A stretch of DNA of 55,542 nucleotides from DAOTUB01 sp034437455 (GTDB taxonomy: Bacteria > Chloroflexota > Anaerolineae > B4-G1), in contig DAOTUB010000085.1 in the NCBI GenBank assembly GCA_034437455.1, forward strand, positions 1-55,542, read 5' to 3'. A program made the position numbers and the translations under genes. Shown here in pieces: positions 16,799 to 24,336 of the stretch; position 1 is the first letter of the stretch, and every line of letters begins with the position of its first letter. The notes under the pieces were generated by a model. It saw only the letters and a list, made by a program, of their open reading frames with translations, was not told the DNA's origin and did not search any database.

Positions 16799-17646
16799 CT
16801 CCTCTTGTTAGCAACCATGCCGAATGCTTCGGCGCGGCGTGTAACTTTTGAAAAGCCTGCCTCTTGCAACCTTCGCACGACGCCCTTGGTAACCGTGCGA
16901 CCCGACCGGCTCTCCAGATCGCCGATGTAGTGGAACATACGTCCGCCACGACGCAGCACTCGGAAAAGCTGGCGGTAGAACGCGCCGGAATAGAGGTCGC
17001 CAGCCAGGTTGAACGCCGGGGGATCGTGGATGATGCGTGTGAATGTTGCTTCCTCGAAATCTTCCATCTCCTCGACGACGTCGCCCACGATCTGGGTGAT
17101 CCTGGAATTTTCAAAGAGCGCCCGCGACCAGGGGTTGAGTCGCGCGATCTCGAGCACGGCTGGCGCGATCTCGACGGTGATGACCTGGTCGGCGGTCTTG
17201 GCGGCTTCGATGGCGGTGTAACCCAGCCCTGTGGCCGTGTCCAGAACGCGCCCCGTCATAGGGGCGATGGTCTCGATCTTTTGCAACGTGTCGCGGTGTG
17301 GCTCGATCCCCTTGACGCGATGCATCGGGATACCGGAGAGCAACATCGTCGGTGCGCCGGTGGTGGGCATCAGGCTGTAGAGCCGGTTCGTTGCCTCGGA
17401 GAAAATCTGGATTTTGTGGGGAGCGTTGTCCTCGATCAGGAAGCAGCCGCGCTCGGACGTAGCGATCTCTTCGACATCTTCCCAGGTCAAGACCTGGTCG
17501 TCTGGCAGGCGAATGCCTTTTGGCTCGACACCGACCTTTGTGATGGTCAGGTTCAAATCCAGAGAGACTGCCGCCGAGTCGCTGCCTGCCTTGTGAGCCC
17601 TCAATATCTCTTCGGCTTGGATATATGATAGGACCGTGTGTGACAT
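16795..17646 (-). CDS. COG2521-type SAM-dependent methyltransferase
   Basis: A 283-residue protein with a class I methyltransferase core: 'MTGRVLDTATGLGYTAIEAAK' (SAM-binding loop), 'VITVEIAPAVLEIARLNPWSR' and 'FTRIIHDPPAFNLAGDLYS' (catalytic DPP motif), then 'RGGRMFHYIGDLESRSGRTVTKGVVRRLQEAGF'. This matches the family first noted as predicted archaeal methyltransferases; the substrate is unknown. SD AAGGAGG precedes the start, and TATAAT lies just upstream on this strand. The stop overlaps ligA (4 bases), indicating a two-gene operon. Confidence 0.8.
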   Translation of the reverse strand: MSHTVLSYIQAEEILRAHKAGSDSAAVSLDLNLTITKVGVEPKGIRLPDDQVLTWEDVEEIATSERGCFLIEDNAPHKIQIFSEATNRLYSLMPTTGAPTMLLSGIPMHRVKGIEPHRDTLQKIETIAPMTGRVLDTATGLGYTAIEAAKTADQVITVEIAPAVLEIARLNPWSRALFENSRITQIVGDVVEEMEDFEEATFTRIIHDPPAFNLAGDLYSGAFYRQLFRVLRRGGRMFHYIGDLESRSGRTVTKGVVRRLQEAGFSKVTRRAEAFGMVANKRR

Positions 17647-17732
17647 GTTGAATCCTCCTTGCGGCCAGAATGATTATACCACAGCGAGGGAAGAAAGGGG
17701 AATTGGCTTGACGTGATGTAGGGGTTATACAC

Positions 17733-17760
17733 TTGCAGACTTTGGGCGCTGAGGTATAAT
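17733..17760 (+). promoter_or_regulatory. Promoter of the dinG-like gene
   Basis: TTGCAG (17733-17738) and a perfect TATAAT (17755-17760) are separated by 16 bases, ending about 38 bases before the ATG at 17799, which has its own AGGAG. A plain sigma-70-type signal. Confidence 0.7.
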
Positions 17761-17798
17761 CCCTCTTGCTGCCTATTGCAGCCTAGAAATGAGGAGAA

Positions 17799-20612
17799 AT
17801 GCCTAGAACCTACATAGCCCTAGATTTGGAGACCACCGGACTCGATGCGGAGCGCGACGCCATCATCGAGATCGGCGCGGTCAGATTCCGTGAAGACGAG
17901 ACGCTGGATACCTTTTCCTTGTTTGTCAACCCCGGCCGCCCCATCCCCCGCGAGATCACCGTGCTGACGGGCATCACCGATAGAGACGTGAGCGGCGCGC
18001 CCCGCCTCTACGACGTGCTGCCTCAGTTGATCCAGTTCGTCGGCCAGCACCCGGTCGTGGGGCACAGCGTGGATTTCGACCTGAGATTTTTGCAGCAGCA
18101 CGGCCAGTTCGACAACGAGCACCTCGATACGTTCGAGTTGGCCGGTATCCTCCTGCCTCAGGCCGATCAGTACAGTCTGAGCAACCTGGCGAAGATGATG
18201 GGGGTCGAAATGAAAAAGGCGCACCGGGCGTTGGACGACGCGCTGGCCAGTTATCGACTCTTTCGCGCGTTGCTCCGCCGGGCGGCTGAACTGCCGCCGC
18301 GCGTACTGAAGGAGATCATCGGTCACGGCGAGCGAACCCGCTGGTCCGCTGCGGCCTTTTTTCGCGAGGCGCTGGCGCTGGCGGCCCAAAGACCGTCCGA
18401 AAAGCCCGTCCAATATGGCGACGTTGAACTGAAGCGGCCTCCCTTTGCCGCGTCGGAGAAGGACCGCCCCTTGCAATCGGTGGCTGAGCAGACACCGTTG
18501 GACGTGGAGTATCTGGCGTCGCTTCTGGAAAAGGGCGGGCCGTTCGAGGAGCGCTTTCCCGGCTACGAGCACCGTCCCCAACAGGTGGAGATGCTGCGCG
18601 CCGTGGCCGAGGCGTTAAACCGGGGTGAGCACTTGCTGGTCGAGGCGCCCACCGGCGTCGGCAAGTCCCTGGCCTATCTCATCCCCACCATCCACTGGGC
18701 GACGCAGAACAGTGAGCGTTCGGTCGTCTCGACCAACACCATCAACTTGCAGGAGCAACTGTATCGTCAGGACATCCCTGACCTGGGCCACATGTTGCCC
18801 CTCGGCTTTCGCGCTGCCGTGCTCAAGGGACGCTCCCACTACCTCTGTCCGGCGCGCCTGCAAGCGTTGCGACGCGGCGGGGCCAGATCGCCCGATCAGG
18901 CTCGCGTGCTGGCAAAGACGCTCATCTGGTTGCTCGAAACCGCCGACGGCGATGGCGACACGCTCTTCCTGCCGACGCCGCTGGAGCGGAGCATGTGGAG
19001 GCGGCTCTCGGCCGATTACGAGGGCTGCGATCCGGAGCACTGTCGGCATCTCCAAAAGGGGAATTGTTACTTTTACCGCGCCCGCCGCGCTGCCGAGGCC
19101 GCTCACTTGATCATCGTCAATCACGCGCTGCTGCTGGCCGACATCGCGGTGCAGAGCCGCGCCCTCCCCGAATACAAATATCTCATCGTGGACGAGGCCC
19201 ATCACCTGGAGGCCGCCACCACCGACGGGCTGAGTTTTGAGACCGACCGCGCCAGCTTGCGCCGGTTGATGGGCGAGATCGGTCGGGTGAGCCGGAGCGG
19301 TCGGGTGACCGGATTGCTGGGCGAGATACTGTCTCGCTGCCGGCATGCCGATCTGCCGGAGCGCATCATGGAGCAGGTGGAGCTAGCTATCGGTGCCATC
19401 GGGCAGGCGGTCGATCAGGCGTTTTATCGGGTGAACGATTTTTTCAACCACCTGGAAGAGTTTGTGCACGAACAGAAGGGAAACCAGCGCAGTCAATACT
19501 CCTTCCGCCTGCGGATCACCTCCGGGGTGCGCGTGCAGCCGGCCTGGGACGGGATCGAGATCGCGTGGGACGACGCCGACGTGCTGCTGCGGGCTATGGC
19601 GGATGAACTGAAACGGTTGGCAGGTGGGCTGGACGAGTTGGTCGCTTCCTACGATCTCGCCGACGCGGAGGGATTGCAGGTGCAGATGTTGGGCATGGCG
19701 CAGCACCTGGAGGAGACGCGGGGGCAGGTGAGCCACATGATCGTACAGCCCTCATCAGACCTCATCTATTGGCTGGAGATGAGGCCCGGCAACAACCGTC
19801 TCAGCCTGCACGCTGCGCCCTTGCACATCGGGCCGCTGGTGGAGGAGCATCTTTTCCACAAGAAAAGGTCGGTGGTGCTCACCTCGGCCACTTTGCGCAC
19901 CAGCAGCACCTTCGATTTCCTGCGCGAGCGTCTGAATGCCTGGGACGCCCACGAACTGGCAGTCGGTTCTCCTTTCGACTACCAGAGTTCGACGCTGTTC
20001 TACATGGTAGACGACATCCCCGAACCGAGCGAGCGAAACTACCAGCAGGCGATGGCCCAGGGGATGGTGGCTCTCTTCCGGGCGACCCAGGGGCGGGCCT
20101 TGGCGCTCTTTACTTCCTACCGGCAACTGCGCTCTGCATTGCGAGCGATTCGGGCGCCCCTGGCGCAATCGGGCATCGTCGTCCAGGCTCAAGGGGAGGG
20201 AATCTCGCGGGCGCAACTGCTGGAGAACTTTCGCACCGGCGACCGCCGGGTGCTGCTGGGCACGCGCAGTTTCTGGGAAGGGATAGATGTGCCGGGCGAT
20301 CCGCTCAGTTGTCTGGTGATCACCAAACTGCCCTTTAGCGTTCCCAGCGATCCCATCTTTGCCGCTCGGGCCGAGACCTTTGAGCAGCCCTTTCGTGACT
20401 TTACCGTGCCAGATACGATTCTGCGCTTTATGCAGGGTTTTGGACGCTTGATTCGCACGAGTGCAGATCGGGGCATCGTGGTGGTGTTCGACAAGCGGTT
20501 GCTGACCAAGAGTTACGGCCAGTTCTTTATCGAGTCGCTGCCCAATCCGACCATTCGTCGAGGTTCGATGGCTCAATTGGCGGAAGCCGCCGCCGAGTGG
20601 CTCTCTGGTTGA
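17799..20612 (+). CDS. dinG: DnaQ-exonuclease/DinG-type helicase fusion
   Basis: A 937-residue protein. An N-terminal DEDD 3'-5' exonuclease domain ('ALDLETTGLDAERDAIIEIGAV', about 5-165, with 'VVGHSVDFDLRFL' and 'HRALDDALASYRL') is joined to an XPD/DinG superfamily-2 helicase. The helicase shows Walker A 'APTGVGKSLAYLIP', the DEAH box 'IVDEAHHLE' and C-terminal 'GTRSFWEGIDVPGD' and 'QGFGRLIR'. Four cysteines ('LCPAR', 'GCDPEHC', 'NCYF') between the Walker motifs fit the 4Fe-4S cluster of the family. It probably unwinds R-loops or damaged DNA with linked exonuclease action; the fusion is also known in Firmicutes. It appears to be a single-gene transcript. Confidence 0.92.
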   Translation: MPRTYIALDLETTGLDAERDAIIEIGAVRFREDETLDTFSLFVNPGRPIPREITVLTGITDRDVSGAPRLYDVLPQLIQFVGQHPVVGHSVDFDLRFLQQHGQFDNEHLDTFELAGILLPQADQYSLSNLAKMMGVEMKKAHRALDDALASYRLFRALLRRAAELPPRVLKEIIGHGERTRWSAAAFFREALALAAQRPSEKPVQYGDVELKRPPFAASEKDRPLQSVAEQTPLDVEYLASLLEKGGPFEERFPGYEHRPQQVEMLRAVAEALNRGEHLLVEAPTGVGKSLAYLIPTIHWATQNSERSVVSTNTINLQEQLYRQDIPDLGHMLPLGFRAAVLKGRSHYLCPARLQALRRGGARSPDQARVLAKTLIWLLETADGDGDTLFLPTPLERSMWRRLSADYEGCDPEHCRHLQKGNCYFYRARRAAEAAHLIIVNHALLLADIAVQSRALPEYKYLIVDEAHHLEAATTDGLSFETDRASLRRLMGEIGRVSRSGRVTGLLGEILSRCRHADLPERIMEQVELAIGAIGQAVDQAFYRVNDFFNHLEEFVHEQKGNQRSQYSFRLRITSGVRVQPAWDGIEIAWDDADVLLRAMADELKRLAGGLDELVASYDLADAEGLQVQMLGMAQHLEETRGQVSHMIVQPSSDLIYWLEMRPGNNRLSLHAAPLHIGPLVEEHLFHKKRSVVLTSATLRTSSTFDFLRERLNAWDAHELAVGSPFDYQSSTLFYMVDDIPEPSERNYQQAMAQGMVALFRATQGRALALFTSYRQLRSALRAIRAPLAQSGIVVQAQGEGISRAQLLENFRTGDRRVLLGTRSFWEGIDVPGDPLSCLVITKLPFSVPSDPIFAARAETFEQPFRDFTVPDTILRFMQGFGRLIRTSADRGIVVVFDKRLLTKSYGQFFIESLPNPTIRRGSMAQLAEAAAEWLSG

Positions 20613-20629
20613 ATGGATGTGAGGGAAAT

Positions 20630-20684
20630 GTAGCCGAGGTTTCCATACCTCGCGAAGTTAACGCGATATGGAAATCGCGGCTAC
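20630..20684. repeat. GTAGCCG...CGGCTAC palindrome
   Basis: A dyad starting GTAGCCGAGGTTTCCATA and ending TATGGAAATCGCGGCTAC lies 17 bases after the dinG-like stop. It resembles the inner palindrome of the MITE at 10041-10084 (shared GTAGCCG, TTTCCATA, TATGGAAA, CTAC blocks). The transcript could form a long hairpin, but no T-run follows, so I do not call it a terminator. Confidence 0.7.
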
Positions 20685-20693
20685 GGCATAGTT

Positions 20694-21155
20694 ATGAAAC
20701 TCTCTCGCCGCAATTGGCAGGTGATCGCTCTGCTGCTGTTTCTCGTCGCCGTCGGTTGGGCTGCGTGTGGATGGTCGCTCTTTGCCATCCCCGTCGAGCC
20801 GACAGAGACACTTCCGGACTAGGAGGGCATTGATTTCGAGATCTCCCGAAGTTGTTTCCTGGGACCGGCCTTTGCGCTCAGTTTTCTGGCCTACCTGGCT
20901 CTCCGGGTTGGGCGTCGCAAAGAGCACACCGCTCGCTGGAGCGAGTTGGTTGTAGCTCTGGTTGTGGCCCTGGGGTTTGTCTTTGTTATCGCGGGACTGG
21001 CGGGCATCATCGAGCCGGCCTCTGGCAGCGACCCGATGACTGATATGGCGATGTGTTCGCTCTTTTGCCTGCTGCCTGGCCTGTCTATTCGGTTTGGCTG
21101 GTCTCTTCTGGTACTGGTCGCGCGGGCGAGACGAGGTTTGAAAAATAGGCATTGC
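20694..21155 (+). pseudogene. Small membrane protein gene interrupted by in-frame TAG
   Basis: From ATG 20694 the frame encodes 42 residues with one membrane segment ('VIALLLFLVAVGWAACGW') up to TAG at 20820-20822. The same frame then continues without another stop for more than 500 bases and encodes three more hydrophobic stretches ('FALSFLAYLALRV', 'LVVALVVALGFVFVIAGLAGII', 'CSLFCLLPGLSIRFGW'). That looks like one 4-helix membrane protein broken by a nonsense codon. The end is approximate because the frame runs on into the antisense of the Fur-family gene. No homologue recognised. It accounts for most of the gap 20613-21158. Confidence 0.5.
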
Positions 21156-21158
21156 GAA

Positions 21159-21599
21159 TCAGGTTTCATCACGAGCAACCAAACACCTCTGGCACAGTCC
21201 TGGAATCGAAAGATGTTCCACATCCACCACAAAACCACATTGCTCTTTCAGATGTGTCATGAAAGGTCGGAACTGCTCTATATCTGCTCCGATGACCTTC
21301 CCACAAGAGCGACAGATGAGGTGGATATGCTGGCCGTGAGGCCCCACGAGTTTGTAGCGGCGTTCCCCATCGCCGGCCTCAACGGATGCCACCATGTGGA
21401 AATCCTGTAATAGCTCCAGGGTCCGGTAGATGGTCGAGATGTCCACCGAAGTGCTGATGGCGTGGACTCGGTCGTAGATTTCCTCGGCCGTGGCAAAGTC
21501 CTCGATCTGGTGCAGGACCGAGAGCACCATCTCTCGTTGAGGGGTGAGCCGGAATCCGTGCTCGCGGAGCTGTCTGAAAAACTCTTTTTCGCAGGACAT
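21159..21599 (-). CDS. Fur-family metalloregulator
   Basis: A 146-residue repressor with the winged-helix N terminus ('FRLTPQREMVLSVLHQ', 'ISTSVDISTIYRTLELLQ'), the 'HGQHIHLICRSCG' region and structural zinc pairs CRSC and CQRC. It is last in a cbiMN-cbiQ-cbiO cluster with only seven bases after cbiO, so it probably senses the metal imported by that system (Co or Ni) or zinc/iron. Subtype (Fur, Zur, Nur, Mur) cannot be fixed from sequence. The inverted repeat over the cbiM promoter (24224-24247) is a candidate target. Confidence 0.88.
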   Translation of the reverse strand: MSCEKEFFRQLREHGFRLTPQREMVLSVLHQIEDFATAEEIYDRVHAISTSVDISTIYRTLELLQDFHMVASVEAGDGERRYKLVGPHGQHIHLICRSCGKVIGADIEQFRPFMTHLKEQCGFVVDVEHLSIPGLCQRCLVARDET

Positions 21600-21606
21600 A
21601 GACGGA

Positions 21607-22362
21607 TCACCGATGGTGGTGCGGCTCTGCGTGGGGAATGAGAGCGTGGGGCACCTCCAGGCCGTGTGCCTCCAACAGTTGCTCGTCCATCATAATCTCG
21701 CGCGTCGGGCCATCGGCGACGATCTGTCCTCCGTCGAGGATAACTGTGCGTGGAAATACCTCCACCACCACCCGCATATCGTGGGTGGCGCCGAGCATCG
21801 TCTGTGGCAGCCCTTGCAGCAATTCGATCAGCCGCCGACGGGTGCGCGGATCGAGGCCGACGGTAGGTTCGTCCAGCGCCAGAATGTCCGGCTGCATCGA
21901 GAGTACGCTGGCGATAGCGGCGCGTTTCTTTTCCCCCAGGCTCAGGTGGTGGGAGACGCGCCCCGCGTATTGCTCCAGCTCCACCTGCGCCAGCGCCCAG
22001 TCAACTCGCTGCCGCACTTCTTCCTCTGATAACCCCGCGTAAAGCGGCCCAAAGGCCACGTCGTCAAAGACGGTGGGGGAGAAGAGCTGATCGTCCGGAT
22101 CCTGGAAAATCAAGCCAACCCGGGCGCGGATGTGAGCCAGGTGCGGCTCGATCACTTTTTGTCCCATCACGCGCACGTGTCCATTGCCTCGCAAGATGCC
22201 GTTGAGGTGCAAAAGCAGCGTGGACTTGCCCGCGCCATTGGGGCCTACGAGCGCCACCTTTTCTCCGGACTGGACGCTCAGGCTCACGTCCCGCAGCGCC
22301 GGGCGACCATCCGGGTAGGCGAAAGAGAGGTCGTGGATTTCGATACAGGGTTCCATACTCAT
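21607..22362 (-). CDS. cbiO: Cobalt/nickel ECF transporter ATPase CbiO
   Basis: A 251-residue ATPase: Walker A 'GPNGAGKSTLL', signature 'LSLGEKKRAAIA', Walker B 'ILALDEPT' and switch His in 'GATHD'. The start is ATG 22360-22362, overlapping the CbiQ stop (TGATG); ATG 22354-22356 is an alternative. A much longer open frame upstream is only the shadow of cbiQ. It powers metal uptake with CbiQ and CbiM. Confidence 0.9.
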   Translation of the reverse strand: MSMEPCIEIHDLSFAYPDGRPALRDVSLSVQSGEKVALVGPNGAGKSTLLLHLNGILRGNGHVRVMGQKVIEPHLAHIRARVGLIFQDPDDQLFSPTVFDDVAFGPLYAGLSEEEVRQRVDWALAQVELEQYAGRVSHHLSLGEKKRAAIASVLSMQPDILALDEPTVGLDPRTRRRLIELLQGLPQTMLGATHDMRVVVEVFPRTVILDGGQIVADGPTREIMMDEQLLEAHGLEVPHALIPHAEPHHHR

Positions 22363-23156
22363 CACCACGAGATTCGCGCCACTATCTGGATCGCCGCCAG
22401 TGCCAGAACGAAAGGCAGCGCGGCCAGGAGATCGTTCACACGCAGTACCGGCTGACGTAGCGAGCGGATCTCGCCATCGTAACCCCGCGCCGCCATCGCG
22501 TCGTAGATGCGCTCGCTGCGCTCGATGCTGCGCAGAAAGAGGCTTCCGGCCATCCCGCCCGTCACTCGCGCCCGCCAGAGGATGCTTCCGCCTCCGCGCC
22601 CGCTTGGTGTTCCACTGCGCGCCGACCGCGCCTGCATCAGTCGCAGCGCCTCGTCGCCGATGACAAAGATGTAGCGGTAGGTAAAGCCAGCGATGGCGAC
22701 CAGAACCTTTGGCAAACCGAGGCCTCGCAGCGCCCGGAGCAGATCCGGGAAGGGAGTGGATGCGGTCAATACCACGGCCATCTGGACCGATAGCCACGAT
22801 TTGAGCAGGATACTGAAAAAGCGGATCAACCCGGCGTCGGTGAGGGTTAGTTTCCAGCTCAGAACGCGCATCGTCAAGATGGAGTGGCCGGGTGTGGAGA
22901 AGGCGACCGTCACGGCGGCCAGCGCAAAGGGGAACGCCACGGCGGCCCGTCGCTGTACAAATCCCATCCCCAACTGCGAGGCCACCGTCACGCCGATCGT
23001 TAATGCAGCCAGCAACACATAGGCTGGCCATGCCCCGTCGGGCGTGAGCGCCGTGCCGACGATGAAAAGCGCCGCCAGCGCCAGCTTTACCCGCGCATCG
23101 AGACGGTGGATGAAGCTGGCCCTGGCCCGATACACGTCAAGCGCGTGAATATGCAT
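22362..23156 (-). CDS. cbiQ: Cobalt/nickel ECF transporter transmembrane protein CbiQ
   Basis: A 264-residue membrane protein beginning MHIHALDVYRARASFIHRLDARVKL, with about five to six helices and the coupling motif 'RALRGLGLPKVLVAIAGFTYRYIFVIGDEALRLMQARSAR' that contacts the ATPase. It is the T-component that links CbiO to CbiM. It starts 12 bases after the cbiMN stop and overlaps cbiO, inside a four-gene operon ending in a Fur-family gene. Confidence 0.9.
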   Translation of the reverse strand: MHIHALDVYRARASFIHRLDARVKLALAALFIVGTALTPDGAWPAYVLLAALTIGVTVASQLGMGFVQRRAAVAFPFALAAVTVAFSTPGHSILTMRVLSWKLTLTDAGLIRFFSILLKSWLSVQMAVVLTASTPFPDLLRALRGLGLPKVLVAIAGFTYRYIFVIGDEALRLMQARSARSGTPSGRGGGSILWRARVTGGMAGSLFLRSIERSERIYDAMAARGYDGEIRSLRQPVLRVNDLLAALPFVLALAAIQIVARISW

Positions 23157-23168
23157 ACGGACGACCGA

Positions 23169-24170
23169 TTACTGACTACTGGTTACTGATTGGCGACGCA
23201 GCCGGGCAACGGAAAAAGCGACGCCCGCGACGATCAGTGTTCCCACGATACCCGCGGCAATCGTTGCCAGCGCCTCGTTAGACAGGCCGGGCAGTACATA
23301 GTCTGGGATGATCTCGTAGGGCGCGTCCTGCGCTGTGCCAATGAAGCCCACGTCTTTGGCCACGCGCTCTAATCCGTCGGGGTGGGACGAGGCCAGAGGG
23401 GCGAGCAAGGTCACCGTCAGGGCCAGCGCCAATCCGACTGTCGCCCAACGCATACCGCCGGTCGTCGCGCTGGCCGGTTCCAGCAGATCGCGGCGCGATG
23501 CGGCGACAAAGGCCAGCGCTCCCACCGTGATCAACCCCTCGCCAACGCCGATGAGCATGTGCACGCCCGCCATCGCCGGCAGGGCCACGCCCAGCGGCGA
23601 TGTGCCGGAGAAAGCGAGTTGCACGGCGCAGGCGACGGCAGAGATCACCACCGAGAGCCACGCCGCGACAAAGCCGCCGACAAAGAGGCCCCATCGTCCC
23701 ATTCCATCATCGGATGGGATGGGACGTCGTTGATCTCGCGCCAGCGTTTGCACTCCCCGGTACACGCCATATGCCACCAGCGTGGCGATGATGCTCATGT
23801 TTAGGATGTTCGCCCCCATCACCAGCAGCCCGCCGTCCTGGAAAAGCAGCGCCTGGATCGCGACGACGGTGGTCATCGTCAGGATGCCAGCCCACGGTCC
23901 CAGAAGGATCGCCGCCAGTGCTCCGCCGATGAGATGGCCCGAAGTGCCTCCGGCGACGGTAAAGTTGAGCATCTGCGCGGCAAAGATGAAGGCGGCCAGC
24001 ACGCCCATCAGGGGCACCTGCCGCTCGCCGAGATCCTTTTGACTGCGCTGAAGAGCGATACCCACGCCTACGAGCGCCAGAATCCAGCAGACCAGAGAGA
24101 CGGCCAGGCTGAGGAACCCATCGGGAATGTGCAGGGGCGCAGGGGATGGAAGAACGGGACTGAGTAACAT
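23169..24170 (-). CDS. cbiM: CbiM-PDGLE (CbiMN-like) cobalt/nickel substrate-binding membrane protein
   Basis: A 333-residue protein. The CbiM domain has 'HIPDGFLSLAVSLVCWILALVGVG', 'FAAQMLNFTVAGGTSGHLIGGALAA' and 'GVHMLIGVGEGLITVGAL'. A C-terminal PDGLE domain ('SSHPDGLERVAKDVGF') replaces a separate CbiN. In CbiM the N-terminal Met-His pair binds metal; here twelve residues (MLLSPVLPSPAP, then L) precede HIPDG. A strong GGAGGTG supports ATG 24168-24170, so either processing or another metal arrangement is implied. A palindrome (23695-23726) encodes part of the cytoplasmic loop at residues 149-159. Specificity (Co or Ni) is undecided. No cobalamin genes are nearby. Confidence 0.9.
   Translation of the reverse strand: MLLSPVLPSPAPLHIPDGFLSLAVSLVCWILALVGVGIALQRSQKDLGERQVPLMGVLAAFIFAAQMLNFTVAGGTSGHLIGGALAAILLGPWAGILTMTTVVAIQALLFQDGGLLVMGANILNMSIIATLVAYGVYRGVQTLARDQRRPIPSDDGMGRWGLFVGGFVAAWLSVVISAVACAVQLAFSGTSPLGVALPAMAGVHMLIGVGEGLITVGALAFVAASRRDLLEPASATTGGMRWATVGLALALTVTLLAPLASSHPDGLERVAKDVGFIGTAQDAPYEIIPDYVLPGLSNEALATIAAGIVGTLIVAGVAFSVARLRRQSVTSSQ
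23695..23726 (-). repeat. Palindrome inside cbiM
   Basis: 14-base arms CGTCCCATTCCATC (23695-23708) and GATGGGATGGGACG (23713-23726) pair with one mismatch around ATCG. The unit is in frame and encodes 'PIPSDDGMG' in a loop between membrane helices. It opens with the same CGTCCCAT arm as the M28 palindrome but has a different centre. Confidence 0.7.
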
Positions 24171-24223
24171 CTTTTCACCTCCAATGATAGTGATTGAAAT
24201 ACGGATAACAAAGACTGGATGCT

Positions 24224-24247
24224 ATTACAACTGGTTGCAGTTGCAAT
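24224..24247 (-). promoter_or_regulatory. Operator-like dyad at the cbiM transcription start
   Basis: On the minus strand ATTGCAACTG and CAGTTGTAAT form an inverted repeat (9 of 10 pairs) around CAAC, starting two bases after the -10 box and so covering the start point. Placement suits a repressor. The Fur-family protein encoded at the end of this operon is the obvious candidate, by inference only. Confidence 0.6.
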
Positions 24248-24248
24248 C

Positions 24249-24276
24249 ATTATACATTAAAGGGGCGAACTGTCCA
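24249..24276 (-). promoter_or_regulatory. Promoter of the cbiMQO-fur operon
   Basis: On the minus strand TGGACA (24271-24276), 16 bases, then TATAAT (24249-24254). The start point falls near 24242, about 70 bases before the ATG. That leader is too short for a cobalamin riboswitch. Confidence 0.75.
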
Positions 24277-24277
24277 G

Positions 24278-24310
24278 AAAAAGCCCCGAAGGTTTGGAAA
24301 CTTTCGGGGC
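24278..24310 (-). terminator. Intrinsic terminator of the folC-lon operon
   Basis: On the minus strand GCCCCGAAAGTTT pairs with AAACCTTCGGGGC (one mismatch), followed by five T residues (plus-strand A at 24278-24282). It lies 27 bases after the lon stop and just before the cbiM promoter. Confidence 0.85.
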
Positions 24311-24336
24311 CTCGAGTCCGCGCTGGAATTGTGGCG

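Noticed and set aside
21607..23031. Long 474-codon version of cbiO
   Set aside because: The first 220 codons are the shifted shadow of cbiQ. The true start is at 22362, overlapping the cbiQ stop.
24170..24250. Cobalamin riboswitch upstream of cbiM
   Set aside because: The leader from the promoter is only about 70 bases, and no B12-box-like sequence is visible.
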